In this document: positions 49,435 through 60,069 of the stretch, in pieces
Position numbering within the stretch: the first letter of the stretch is position 1
How the letters are laid out: each line of letters starts with the position of its first letter
DNA from: Porites lobata
Lineage: Eukaryota > Cnidaria > Anthozoa > Scleractinia > Poritidae
DNA length: 64,000 nucleotides
Direction: 5' to 3'
Assembly: GCA_942486035.1 (NCBI GenBank)
Contig: CALNXK010000103.1
Span: 1,697,001-1,761,000, forward strand
Notes under the pieces: model-generated
The model's database searches: none
Seen by the model: the letters and a program-made list of their open reading frames with translations, nothing else
What the model was told of the DNA's origin: nothing
Program-made: the position numbers and the translations under genes

Positions 49435-49649
49435 TTAAGGCTAAGTTCACCCCACGAAAAGCTGTCCAGTATAGTGTGAACAACTATCCGATAATGTGAC
49501 CCTACACTTACAATAAGAGATCGGCGAGGCGCACTTTAGCTTGGTTACAGAAATCGCCCTGAAATCACCGGCGTGAACAGAAGCCCTATGAAGTATGGTT
49601 TGCAAGCCCGCGCAAGCTATGCGGTATAGCCGTGTGAACTTAGCCATTA
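49435..49649. mobile_element. MITE with GGCTAAGTTCAC ends, TTA target
   Basis: GGCTAAGTTCAC at about 49439 and GTGAACTTAGCC ending about 49645 are exact mirrors, with TTA at both outer edges (49435-49437 and 49647-49649). About 209 bp. The 66-codon minus frame inside is incidental. TTA duplication again suggests a PIF/Harbinger-like origin. Confidence 0.7.
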
Positions 49650-51974
49650 GTCTCAGTCGGTAATTTGCTCTTCTAAAACTTTCCCTTACTAAAAAAAATT
49701 ACAAACAACCAGTCAAAGACAATGTTTTTCATATAGCTAAAACCTTTATTAAAAGTATTCAACTCTTTATCAAAGTTAAAGGTAACCGTGACAATAAGCA
49801 GCTATCATATATAGCCATCTCTAATAAATTGTTGGTCAATAAGACAAGAAACGGTTTCTTTTATAAACAGGAGTGATGCACTGAACGTATTATTGTACCA
49901 CAATACAGAGTTAAGAAACATTTACATAACCGAACGTAAGAAGTTCCCTTAAGCGACCGGCCTCGATTATTTCCGATCCATCACCTCGTGCGAAATACGC
50001 CGCACAATGGTCTGAATTTTCAAGGCGGTCTTTCACGTTATCCTCAACTGTAATAAGAATGTAGCAATGCTATTTACTAACTTACAACGTATTTGACACA
50101 CAAGTTAAAACTATGTTCATTTTTTAAAAAATGCTACACTATCGTTAGAAATACTAATTTATTTTACAAATTAGTTTGCTTTGCAAACAAACGGAATTAA
50201 TCCTCTCAATACTCTTTTGAGTAAAACCTCTCGTATGCATGTATTTTACTTTTGAATTGGTTACGAGCAAATTCTGGAAGCGTAAATGTTCACGTGAATA
50301 GGCTAACCCTCTCCAATTAATCTGCTTATTATGTTTTCAAAAAGTGACAGAACACTGAATTAAAAGCCTCGGTTCTGAATATTTCTGGAGTGGACTGAAT
50401 CTTTTTCAGCGTATGACTCGGAAGGAAAAAATCGGGGGCACCCAACGTCACTTTTCAGAAAATATCTGTTCGGAAGACGATTTGAGATCTACAATTTTCG
50501 GAACAGCTTTTGTAAAATTTCTTGCTTGCTTGCCTCTCCTAGGATTTTCGAACATCTAAAAAATGGTATAATTGCGCATTTTTAATAGATTTTTACCCTA
50601 AAAAGGTCACCTAGAATTTTCAGAAGCCTTTTTTCTGGCTGAAATTTTCGAAAAGGTAAGTTTTGGTCCCTATAATTTTCGGATCACTAGACTTTCAGCT
50701 AGGAAATCCGAACAGATGAAGAATTTTTAGAGGATAAAAATATGCCTATATCTACCGTTTAAATACTAAAATACGATTAACAATGCTATGTTTAACTGGT
50801 TTTGAACTATATTCTCGTTGGGTGCCCCTGAAAAATGCGATGAAAGAAAAACCGAACGTTGTTTCAGCGAGTCTAGCACAAAAAATTATACCTTCAAATT
50901 ATTTCAACGTACTAAACTAAACCCTTAACAGTCATCTGCCTGTGTAAGATGAAGAAGACATTACATTACGTACATTTTTATATAAACGTTTAACGTTTGA
51001 AATTTTTTCTAACGGCTGTTGCCAAGCAACTTTAACCTGGTGACAATAAATATACAAATGAGGTTAACTCAACTAATAATACCGCCATAGACGATTACAT
51101 TGTGAGGAAACCGGCCTTACAATTTTCCTCATACATCCACTAATAACTGCAAGCCACAGGGTATGCAAGACTAAAAGAGGTCACATCCGACAGAAATGGG
51201 ATCACCGATGTACACCTTACAACGGCTCTTACATGAACTTCCATTACGGGGCTTGAAGTTCAAGTGTCTGGCCACTGTACCATTAATTGTACGTAATTAA
51301 CAAGTGCTTGTGTGCGATACCTAGGAACGAAAGGGCGGAGAAACCTTGTAGGCAAAGCAAAAAACTGTAAGGTATTGTAATGTTTGCAAGGTACTCGCGT
51401 ATAGACTGCTTTATAGACAAACGTAAGCCAATTTTGGTGCCTTGTTAGTGGTGAAAAAACCACTAGCACCCTTCCCATGGACTGAAAAAATAGAATACCC
51501 ATACGGACTGCCTTTTGAATAGACTATAATGGTAAGTACATGAAGTAACCAACAGTAAAATTATTCAAAGGTAGTCCATATGGGTAGTTCATCAGGTTAG
51601 TCAACGAACTGGGGGTCAGTGCTTTGTTGACCACAGCTTAGTTGTGTCTGGGAACTGTATCTAGAAAAGATACTTTGTAAGCACACTGCAACCTGTTATG
51701 TAATCTGCACTGCAGGCCTCATTGACTAGCAGTAGGGCTGATTGTATACTATAAAGAATTCTACAGAAGAGAGCTGTTTGTCTGAAAACATTTACTGCTA
51801 CTGGGTGCTTATTCAACTACATACAGATAGCCTGGTTCCCGGTCCCTAGTCCACCACTCCGCTCCTCAAATGGCCTTTTTCTCCCACTATGGGGCCTGGT
51901 CCCAGGCTACTTGAAGGGGTTCAAAACACAAACATGTGAGTAGAGCACTATACCAAATCCAGTGACATCCTGAA
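49650..51974. other. Intergenic, no gene; two inverted-repeat elements
   Basis: An element at about 50432-50832 has CGGGGGCACCCAACG at the left and CGTTGGGTGCCCC at the right. A smaller foldback at 51498-51593 has ACCCATACGGACTGCC mirrored by GGTAGTCCATATGGGT. Another foldback at about 51828-51909 starts TAGCCTGG and ends CCAGGCTA but lacks a 9-bp duplication. No exon recognised. Confidence 0.55.
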
Positions 51975-54900
51975 TCAACATGCCATACTGTGATGGGACA
52001 AGTTATTACATGGGGTTTCAAGGTGCAACTCTTGAAGCCTGCGACATGTAGACTCTGCCCTTACATCACTTCCTCGTAGAGAATTGATCTCTTGTTTAGT
52101 TCTCTCAATATCTTCTTTGGAAGCAATAACACGACACTGGATCTCTAGGGCTTTCTTAAAATTCTCCAACGCTTCTTGTGTGGATCCTAACCCCTTAAGG
52201 GCACAGCCCAAACCATAATAAGCTCTGGCTGTGTCAAGATTATCATCACCTGAAAAATTCAAAAAATTGATAGCAGGATTGGGTTAGGGAGTTGTAAGGT
52301 CTGTAATGAATTAACATTATGCAAAACATGTTTTACGTGTATAAGATAATCCAAGAAAGTCTTAGATTCTGGATTCCATGATGTGGATTCCAGTTGAAGG
52401 ACTCTGGATTCCTTGTCAGTGTAACTTGGATTCTGGATTCTGTAAGCTCAATTCTGGATTCCAAAGCCCAGAATTTCCGATTCCACAAGAAAAAAATTCC
52501 CAGATTCTGGATTCCATGGGCAAAAATTTCCTGGATTCTGGAATTCGGATAACATTTCACAGGGCAAATGATACTAGAGACCCATGAGATTTAATACAAA
52601 CAAGATAAATCATTAACTAAGAAAATCTAGCAGTGGTCATGGACAAGCAAGATGCAAGAGCTGCTTGCCCAAAGGAAAAGTCTGAAATCAAATTTTCTCT
52701 TAATCCCTGATGTTTAATAATTTACCTTAAAGTTATAACATATTAATTGTATGTTATGAGCAGGTTATTAGAAAAAATTAAGGTGTTTATATAATGCTTC
52801 CATTTCAAAACTATGAACCTTGCATACCTAACAGTAAGTGTCTCATTCTAAGAGACTCTTTCTTCAAAGAAACAGCTCGCCGAGGTTTACCAAGGGCCTG
52901 ATAAATTTTACCAATGTGGTCCAACAGTGAGGCAGTGAAGGGGTGCGTACCCAACAGCTCACGGTACTTGACCAAACATATATTCTCCCAAATATTGAGA
53001 GCTGCCTTGTGCTGACCGCTTGTAAACAAGGCCACTGAAAAATAGAAAAACCCATAGTAAGAATATATTGTGACATTTATAAGAGGGACACACTATGAAA
53101 AACAAGGAAAATCATGTGAACAACGACATCATAATGACTGCTGAAAAATGGTTCTTCTCGTTAGTTTTTACTTGATACAGTCAAGGCAGGTCAAGCACAC
53201 CCTCCAAGACTCTGTTAATGAATTGATTATTTGAAAAATGAATCCACAAGTCATTCCCATGACTAGTGTCAAATTCAAATTGGCATTCCTGCATGCATAA
53301 AGAGCAGTGGATATTTTAAGAGAACTTCTCTTTATTTGGTCAGATTGAAAATCTTTGAATGGATAAAATTGCTTCGAAGACATATTTATCAGTACAGAGA
53401 AACTGAGCTGGTAGAAATTTCACAACTGCCTTATGTGTTTCACAATTCATTACACATGCAAGAATGCAGAAACGAATCTGAAATCTACATGTACAACTAC
53501 AAATTAATTCAACTTTTGAATCATAATAAATTGATTCTTAATGGCATCTTGGGGGTATGCTTGCCCAGGCTTGACTGTAATGTAGAACTAAACCTTTTCT
53601 AGTGAAGGTACTGATGAGTTCATAGAGTAAAGCCTTATGAAACCCTTGATGTTGAGTATAATACTTTGTCCAGTAATTTGTTGTGCAACAACAAAAAAGG
53701 CCAAGTAGCAGGAAAACCTTGCAGTTTATCAAAAGTCACCAGATGCAGGGTGCAAAGAAAGTCAGATTTACAACTTGCCATCCAGGCAAGCTGTAGCTGA
53801 CATGAACTAGCCAAAAAGTAATTTCAACTAGCTCACAAAAAATTTTTTGATGAGCACTGATTACAGTTCTTCTCTGATATTTGAACTCCCCCAAAAACTT
53901 AACTTGCTCATTGTGGCAAGTTAACAAAGAACAGAATTCACCAGCTCAATAGCAAAATCTACTAGCCCCAGGGTATCAGACACTGCTTTCTTTGCAGGCT
54001 GGTCACTGATGTCCTTTATACACATAAATCTGTACCCTTTGAGTTTCACCTGGGAAAAATTAAGCTAAAGCCATTGATACGGGGACAACATGTTGCAAGT
54101 CCCCATTTAAGTCCTACTAGCTGTGGATTAGTTTCTCAGTTTGACCCAAGTTTAAGTTCTTGATCATGCATGAAAATAGCCAACCGCATTGTCTCTGACC
54201 CATTGGGATTTTAATTCGATGTTTATTGTATCACAAGACTTTCATCGAAATATGATTATCTGAGTGGAGTGCTTGTAAACTACAGATAACGTCTAAGCAC
54301 TTTTACTAAAACCATACACATAATTTTTGTAAAAATCATCTACGTCATTTACTTCTGTAAAAATAAGTACTTACTTCCCAGGTCACAGAATCCACCTGCT
54401 AAAAGCATCCGTTCCATTTTTCCTGAGTGATTAGAGCGCACCAACTTGCGACGCACACCAATACCTTGTGCAATGAGGGAGATGCCTTTCTTTCTGTCTC
54501 CAGCAAGAAAAGTGCAAAGCCCTAGCTTACACTTGCAGTGACCTTGACATTCTGTGTCATAAATTCCAAGATCAATTTGCAGATCATGTGCTTTTTGAAG
54601 GTTCATTTTGGCTTTTGTGCGATAGGCATCTTTGTAGCCATAATAACAAAGCTGTTTGAATCCAATGGACACAAGGCACTCACTGTAAAGAGTTTTGTCA
54701 GGCAGCATTTCTGCAACCTCCAGAAACTTGTCATATGTTGACATAAATTCATCCTGGTTCATGACTTTTGCCAGGAAATTCACAGCCTCTGTTGACACAT
54801 TAATTCCATAACATTTTAAAATTTCATCCTCTGTTGATGCTGAAAGGGCGTGAGCAATGTTTGCTTTGTTCATCTGATACTTGTCTATGGCAACCTTGCA

Positions 54901-57900
54901 GTTAGTGGTAATGAAATCATCATTCAGTTGTTGTAATAGAGAGAGATAATGACATGAGAAAAGCTTGATTGCCATGTTGTACCCTTTACACTCATCCTCT
55001 CTGCATGCAATGCAAAAAGCTTGCACCAATGGATGCAGACTGTACTGCTGATGATTGTCAACTTCTTCTTCTTGAACCACTGAGTGAGACACTAAACTGT
55101 TAAGTAAGATTTGAAAATCCAAGTAATCATCTTTGCGAAACAAAACATTCTTTGCTTCCATTTTGGTGAAAACAGAAGGAAATGCAGCTAGCCAAGAAAG
55201 ACCCTTTTTCACTTCAGGGTGTAAATGATTGTAGAAAACCTTAAGAAGGGAGAAAAATTCTTGAATGTTAGGATCCTTTACTTTCAGAAAACCATGTGGA
55301 CAGTTTTTAAGCTTTCTGTGAAGATCTATGGGATCGATTGTCTTGCTTTCCAAGAATGATGCTGTCAATTTCAAAAACAAAGGAACACCACCACACACCT
55401 TTGGCTTTGCAAAATGTCTTGCAAGCTGGTCTGAAATGTTAGGAGCATAATGTTTCAGAAAGAAAAATGATGCTTCATCATCTAAAGGCTTCAGAGGAAT
55501 GCGATGCTTTTTGAAAGGAAAATCAAATAGTGACAATGGATTCCTGCTTGTTATTAAAATAACAAGATTTTTTCCATGTTCACCAACTACCTCCAAAAAC
55601 TGATTACAGGCAGGCTTGTCTGCATTTTGCAAGTCCTCAGCATTGTCCAGGACTAGCATGGTTTCCTTTTTAAGGGATGAGAGGAAACTTTTTACTTGCG
55701 CGACAGGATCCTTGTCAACTGGGATGCCTATCGCCTCGAGCAACCTCTTTGCCGCACCTTCTACAGAGTCCACTCTTCTTAAGGAAACATACAAAACATC
55801 TTTTCCCTTTTCTAGCATCTCATGGCCTACAGTAATCGCAATAGCTGTCTTTCCAAATCCAGGTGGAGCAATCAGAGATACGAGTGTTGTTTCTAGAGAA
55901 GTCAGCAGCCCTGAGATTTCCTCACAAACATCTGACCTGCCAACAAATTTAGGAACCTTGTTTGGGAGACCAAATGACCTTGATGGGCTTAAATTTGCTC
56001 CTGTGCTGGATTCTCCTATAAAATAATACCAAGTGATGCATATAATGTTTGCATGGTTATGTTATATTATAGTTCATTCAAATGCAATTCCACTTGTAGA
56101 TACCTGGACCCCTGGTTACACCCCTGTTATCAATATTACTGATGAATTAACCAATCCTGGTATACAGTGGTAAGGAATATCCCTCACAAGCAAAATGAGA
56201 CAGGCTTTTGAATTTTTTTTGTTTGTTTTTTGTTGTTGTTGTTGTTTTTTTCTTACTTTTTATCTTTCTTGGCTTCTTTCCCTTTAATCCTACTGCTCAC
56301 CATTAACCTGAGCCTGCACTGTAAGTTCTGCACATACATGCCCTGTATTTTTTTATAGTAATGCACCTATCAATGGTTTGCCCCAGGATGGGGGGGCCGG
56401 GCAACCCACGGGAAATTGGACATTTTCAGGTTTTCAAATGTCAATTTCCCCACCCTTGGGTCTCCATTGTAAGTCAAATTCCCACCCCTGGGGACCACCA
56501 GAATTTCATTTAATTTAACATTTGGAGTATACTAGCAAATCTGTAAACACAGAGAGTATCGAAAACTTGAGGCAGGGCGGCACCCTCTGAAGACAGGTAA
56601 GTAGGAAGTAAATTTTGATCTAAATGAGCTCTTGTGTGAATATTTCTTCTCAAAGCTGAAGGATTAAATGCCTTATGTTATTAGAACTTTAAAGACAGAG
56701 AACTGATGGGTATAAAAAACAACATTTTTGCTTAAAAAAAGCAACACGATACTCCTTACCTTTCGTTCAGCCATCCTTTGACGTGGGAAACTCGCTGAAA
56801 TGACTTCTGGGTATTTTGCAAGATGGCGGACCACTCACTCATTCCCAAGTCCTCTCCACTTTTCAAGATGGCGGTCGAGTCAAATTTTCCACCCTGGGGA
56901 CCGTTGTGGATGTCAAAATCCCCACCCACGTGCGCTTTACGAAGTCTAATTCCCGTGGGTTGCCCGGCCCCCCCATCCTGGGGCAAACCATTGATAGGTG
57001 CATAAATCATATTCTAATATTCTTTATTGTGCATGCATTTAATTTGCCAGTCTCCACCTTGTTGTTCAATAGTCAAGATAAAGGCAAGGTACAATAGCCT
57101 CCCACTAGCCTCCAAAGTAGGCAAGCTAGCTTCCAATGCAGCCAGGCTACCATTCCAGACAAAAGTAGTTGGGAAGGTTGTACAACTTAACAGTAGTTCA
57201 TTTCAATGTTCAAAAAGATGGTTTTCCCTTTTACTATTACCCCCCATCCACCCACATTCAATGTTGGGACCATAACAGAACAATTACCAGCACAAACATC
57301 AAAGTTTTGTTCAACATTGGACTAGGACTGGGGGGAGAAAGGGAAAAAAACGGGGGTGAAAAGTAGCTGCCTTCCCAACACTTTTGATGTTATGTTTACT
57401 AGTCTTGTTCAATGGTCTGGAACTTGATCTCCCTGTTCCACTTTGCTATTTTACGCACATCATTCACGCACCCACACGAACCACGTCAATCAGAAAATAC
57501 AAGGATTTGAACGTTTATAAAGACGATGTCTTTTTGCTCCCACGCTCAGTCTTAGGCGTGGAGGTTTTTACGTAGAAACTACTGCTGCTTTCCAAAAATC
57601 AAAATGACCGGGATCAGTCGACGCGGTTTGTTTCCATGCTGTTTTGTGGCACCACATTAATAGCACCCACGATTCTCGATCTAACTTTATACAAAATTTT
57701 ATTCACACAGAGATTAGTGGAGATATTAGCCTCACATAATATTTATCTTTTCAGTTCAAACAATCAAACGCTAAGGGAATATTAAAGCGGCAAACGCTCA
57801 TTCATACATTGTAACGCCCTCTGCGTTCATTTTGATTTGATCAATGAACGTGATCGTTTACCGCTTTGTAAGCTTATGATTAATTTACCTGACAACTTAT

Positions 57901-58153
57901 CCGCCAAAAACCCCTGGCCAGAAAGTCTGAGAGCTTGCAAGAAACGGTCAAACGCATTAGGGCCTTTCCGAGGAAGCTTATCCAACAGCAAACAGCATTT
58001 ACCGAATCTTGACGTTTCTGCGTGTATTTCTTCTCTATCAGTTTGGTCCAAAACACCTTCGGCAAGGAGTTGTTCTATTACTCTTCTTTCTTGTAGGTTG
58101 TCCGCGATTACAACCCGATGAGCCGTCAATACATCTCTTTTAGACTGTTCCAT
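51975..58153 (-). CDS. CARD-NB-ARC-TPR protein (NLR/Apaf-1-like), complete
   Basis: Four exons on the minus strand: 57889-58153, 54375-56015, 52828-53034 and 51975-52249. All three introns are phase 1 with GT-AG ends (TCAG|GTAAAT, GGAA|GTAAGT, TTAG|GTATGC). They join to a continuous 795-codon frame. Start is the ATG at 58153 (MEQSKRDVLTAHRVVIADNL). Residues about 1-88 form a CARD (six-helix pattern with LLAEGVLDQTDREEI and LLDKLPRKGPNAFDRFLQAL). NB-ARC follows: VGRS at about 113; P-loop APPGFGKT 138-145; Walker B TMLVLDNAED about 207-216; sensor-like LITSRN about 242-247; GGVPL about 297-301; winged-helix end with SLHPL. The C-terminus holds TPR units, including ALFTSGQHKAALNIWENIC and ARAYYGLGCALKGLGSTQEA. 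By family it should oligomerise on nucleotide exchange and recruit CARD partners such as caspases. Apaf-1 has WD40 repeats where this has TPRs. The sensed ligand is unknown. Confidence 0.92.
52333..52560. repeat. Degenerate TTCTGGATTC repeat in intron 3
   Basis: About ten imperfect copies of 'TTCTGGATTCC' spaced irregularly, lying inside the last intron (52250-52827) of the CARD-NB-ARC-TPR gene. The apparent frames on both strands are periodic and not coding. Confidence 0.7.
56359..57005. mobile_element. TIR element in intron 1 of the CARD gene, TAA target
   Basis: Terminal inverted repeats of 53 identical bases begin TGCACCTATCAATGGTTTGC at 56362 and end as the complement at 57002. TAA lies outside both (56359-56361 and 57003-57005). 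A 3-bp TAA duplication fits PIF/Harbinger. Perfect ends imply a recent insertion. Internal 'AAGATGGCGG' and 'CCCACCC' blocks are repeated. No transposase is encoded in its 641 bp. Confidence 0.85.
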
Positions 58154-60069
58154 CTCTTTTTCGCGAGAGAACAAGTTTTGGTAAAATACCTCCGAACAAA
58201 GCTATTTATTACTACGAAGCCGCAGGTTGCGCATTTCTTTTCTAGGAAATGGATCGGAAGTTGATCTAATTGCGCGTGCGCATGGGGGGCTAAAGACGGA
58301 AAAATGGCCGCATAGAAAGGGGGAAGTCCCTTGTAAATTTTGCCGTGAACATGTTCACATGGGAAAGATTGAAGACCAACGTTAGGAACTACAGTAGAAA
58401 TTTTGAGGTCATGTCCAATCTCAGGTCCGTTTTTATTGCAAGTTTACTTAAACTGCGCTGTCTTATTTTGATGAGCTGGTTTCGTGCCGTTCATGTTGAT
58501 AAATGTTTGTTCTTTTCAGATCGATTTACAAACTTCGAGCAACAAGTTTTAACAAATCTCCTCGTTCCCTGATCTCTTCATATTTCCCAGAAGCATGTCC
58601 ATATGCAGGTCTATATTAGCTTTTATTACCTCCGTGTGAAAAAACCCTCCAATATCAAATAAACCATCAGTAGAATCTGAATGCATGCTTCCTTTCCGGA
58701 AATGATTTGCGGGGAAACTTCCTGCTTCTCCGGGACTCGCCCACCCACGCCCAGGAAACTTGTCTTTTTATATTGATACAAAGTTTTTTTTTTTTTTGGC
58801 GAGGCTATTAAACATAAACTTGCTCATTTTGGTAACTGCAAAATAAAATTCAGCAAAAATTAGGAGTCATTGACTCATGATGACGTATGGAAATTGCTAC
58901 CTCGGAAGCCCTACTTCGTTCCCACCAGTGCGGGTAGAAGAGAACCCTGGGAACGAGGTTGTGATAACAAACCAGCTTACCGGACGGGCGCTATTTCTTC
59001 GCGTTTTTCAGGCGAGACACAAGCGACGGAGAACTCACGTCGGCTTCGCGCTCGCCTACATAAGCGCCAAAATAGCGCCTGTTAGTCTGCTACACAGCCG
59101 TTTTTAGTGTCGCAAGAGCGTTGCGTGACGACACTAAACGCCTTTCGGCAGCTCGGACGTTCTTTTGTCCCATCACGCAATCCTCTCCAACGAGAGTAGC
59201 CGGAAGAACGGGTGACGAAGACCTGAAAACGGGTGCTTGGGAGGCTACCGGCAGGGCTGAAGCTATCTTTTTCCTCAGTCTCAAGAACAACAGGCAGATG
59301 AGAAAAAATGGACATGTCGCGCATCGCAGCGAATACAGCCGCCTTACATCGCTCGCCGCCGCCATGGTACGTTTCCCATCAGCGGGGAACGAGAGATATT
59401 CGAAGGCTACGCTGCAGGGCACGCGGTTAATTATAGTTCCACTGTTTGAGAGAGAATTGGAAACTTCTCGCAAGCCAGTATAGTCTCTTTAGTACCGGAA
59501 ATACAAAGAACCATTTTTTGAAAGACAAATGGCGTGACAATAAAATCAGGCAGCTGGTTTTCTCTCAAGGGAAGGGTTTGTTAATTGACTTTTATTGTGT
59601 TTGAAGGTCCCAGAGGAATAAACAAGCTTCTTTCAATTTTATGGCAGGCTCTTTGTTGCATGCAATGTTGTTTTACGTAAAGCTTGACGTCAAGGATCTA
59701 AAAAAGGGAAAACTTTTCCTTCTGGATAAGATCGGAGAGGAGAAGATCTACGATACCTGCTCTGTGAAAGACAAAGAATTCCTCAACGTAACACAAAAAT
59801 AATGAAATGACCAAAAGTATAATCATTGTAAAAAACAGGGAGTCGTGAGTGACTTAATTAGTTAATGAGTACTAAGTATTCTTGCGACAGCCAATCGGAG
59901 AAGAGGTGCCAATTTTCCCATGGTGACCTCTTTAGTTTACGTCTAGGTTCCGTCGTGCGGAAAGCAACAGATCGTGCACGAATTTAATGGTACAATTGTG
60001 ATTGCCGGCATTGTTGAGATTGAGCAGTTTTGCCTTTAGAGCAGGCATTTATTGCAAGTTGACTTCAAA
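58154..60069. other. Intergenic region between divergent genes; GC-rich stretch
   Basis: Separates the CARD-NB-ARC-TPR gene (-) from the multi-exon gene at 60 kb (+). A half copy of the AACCTCGTTCCCAGG family lies at about 58915-58963. The interval 58970-59480 is richer in G, C and CpG than its surroundings and has overlapping open frames on both strands (up to 127 codons). Those frames lack splice or domain support and probably reflect base composition. CpG-rich DNA at this position could be promoter sequence or a diverged repeat. Confidence 0.4.

Noticed and set aside
58154..58174. N-terminal extension of the CARD protein from 58174
   Set aside because: The codon is TTG. The in-frame ATG at 58153 starts directly before the first CARD helix.
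59090..59483. Opposed 120- and 127-codon frames
   Set aside because: Probably a by-product of GC-rich composition with few stop codons; no domain, and no splice link to the gene at 60 kb.
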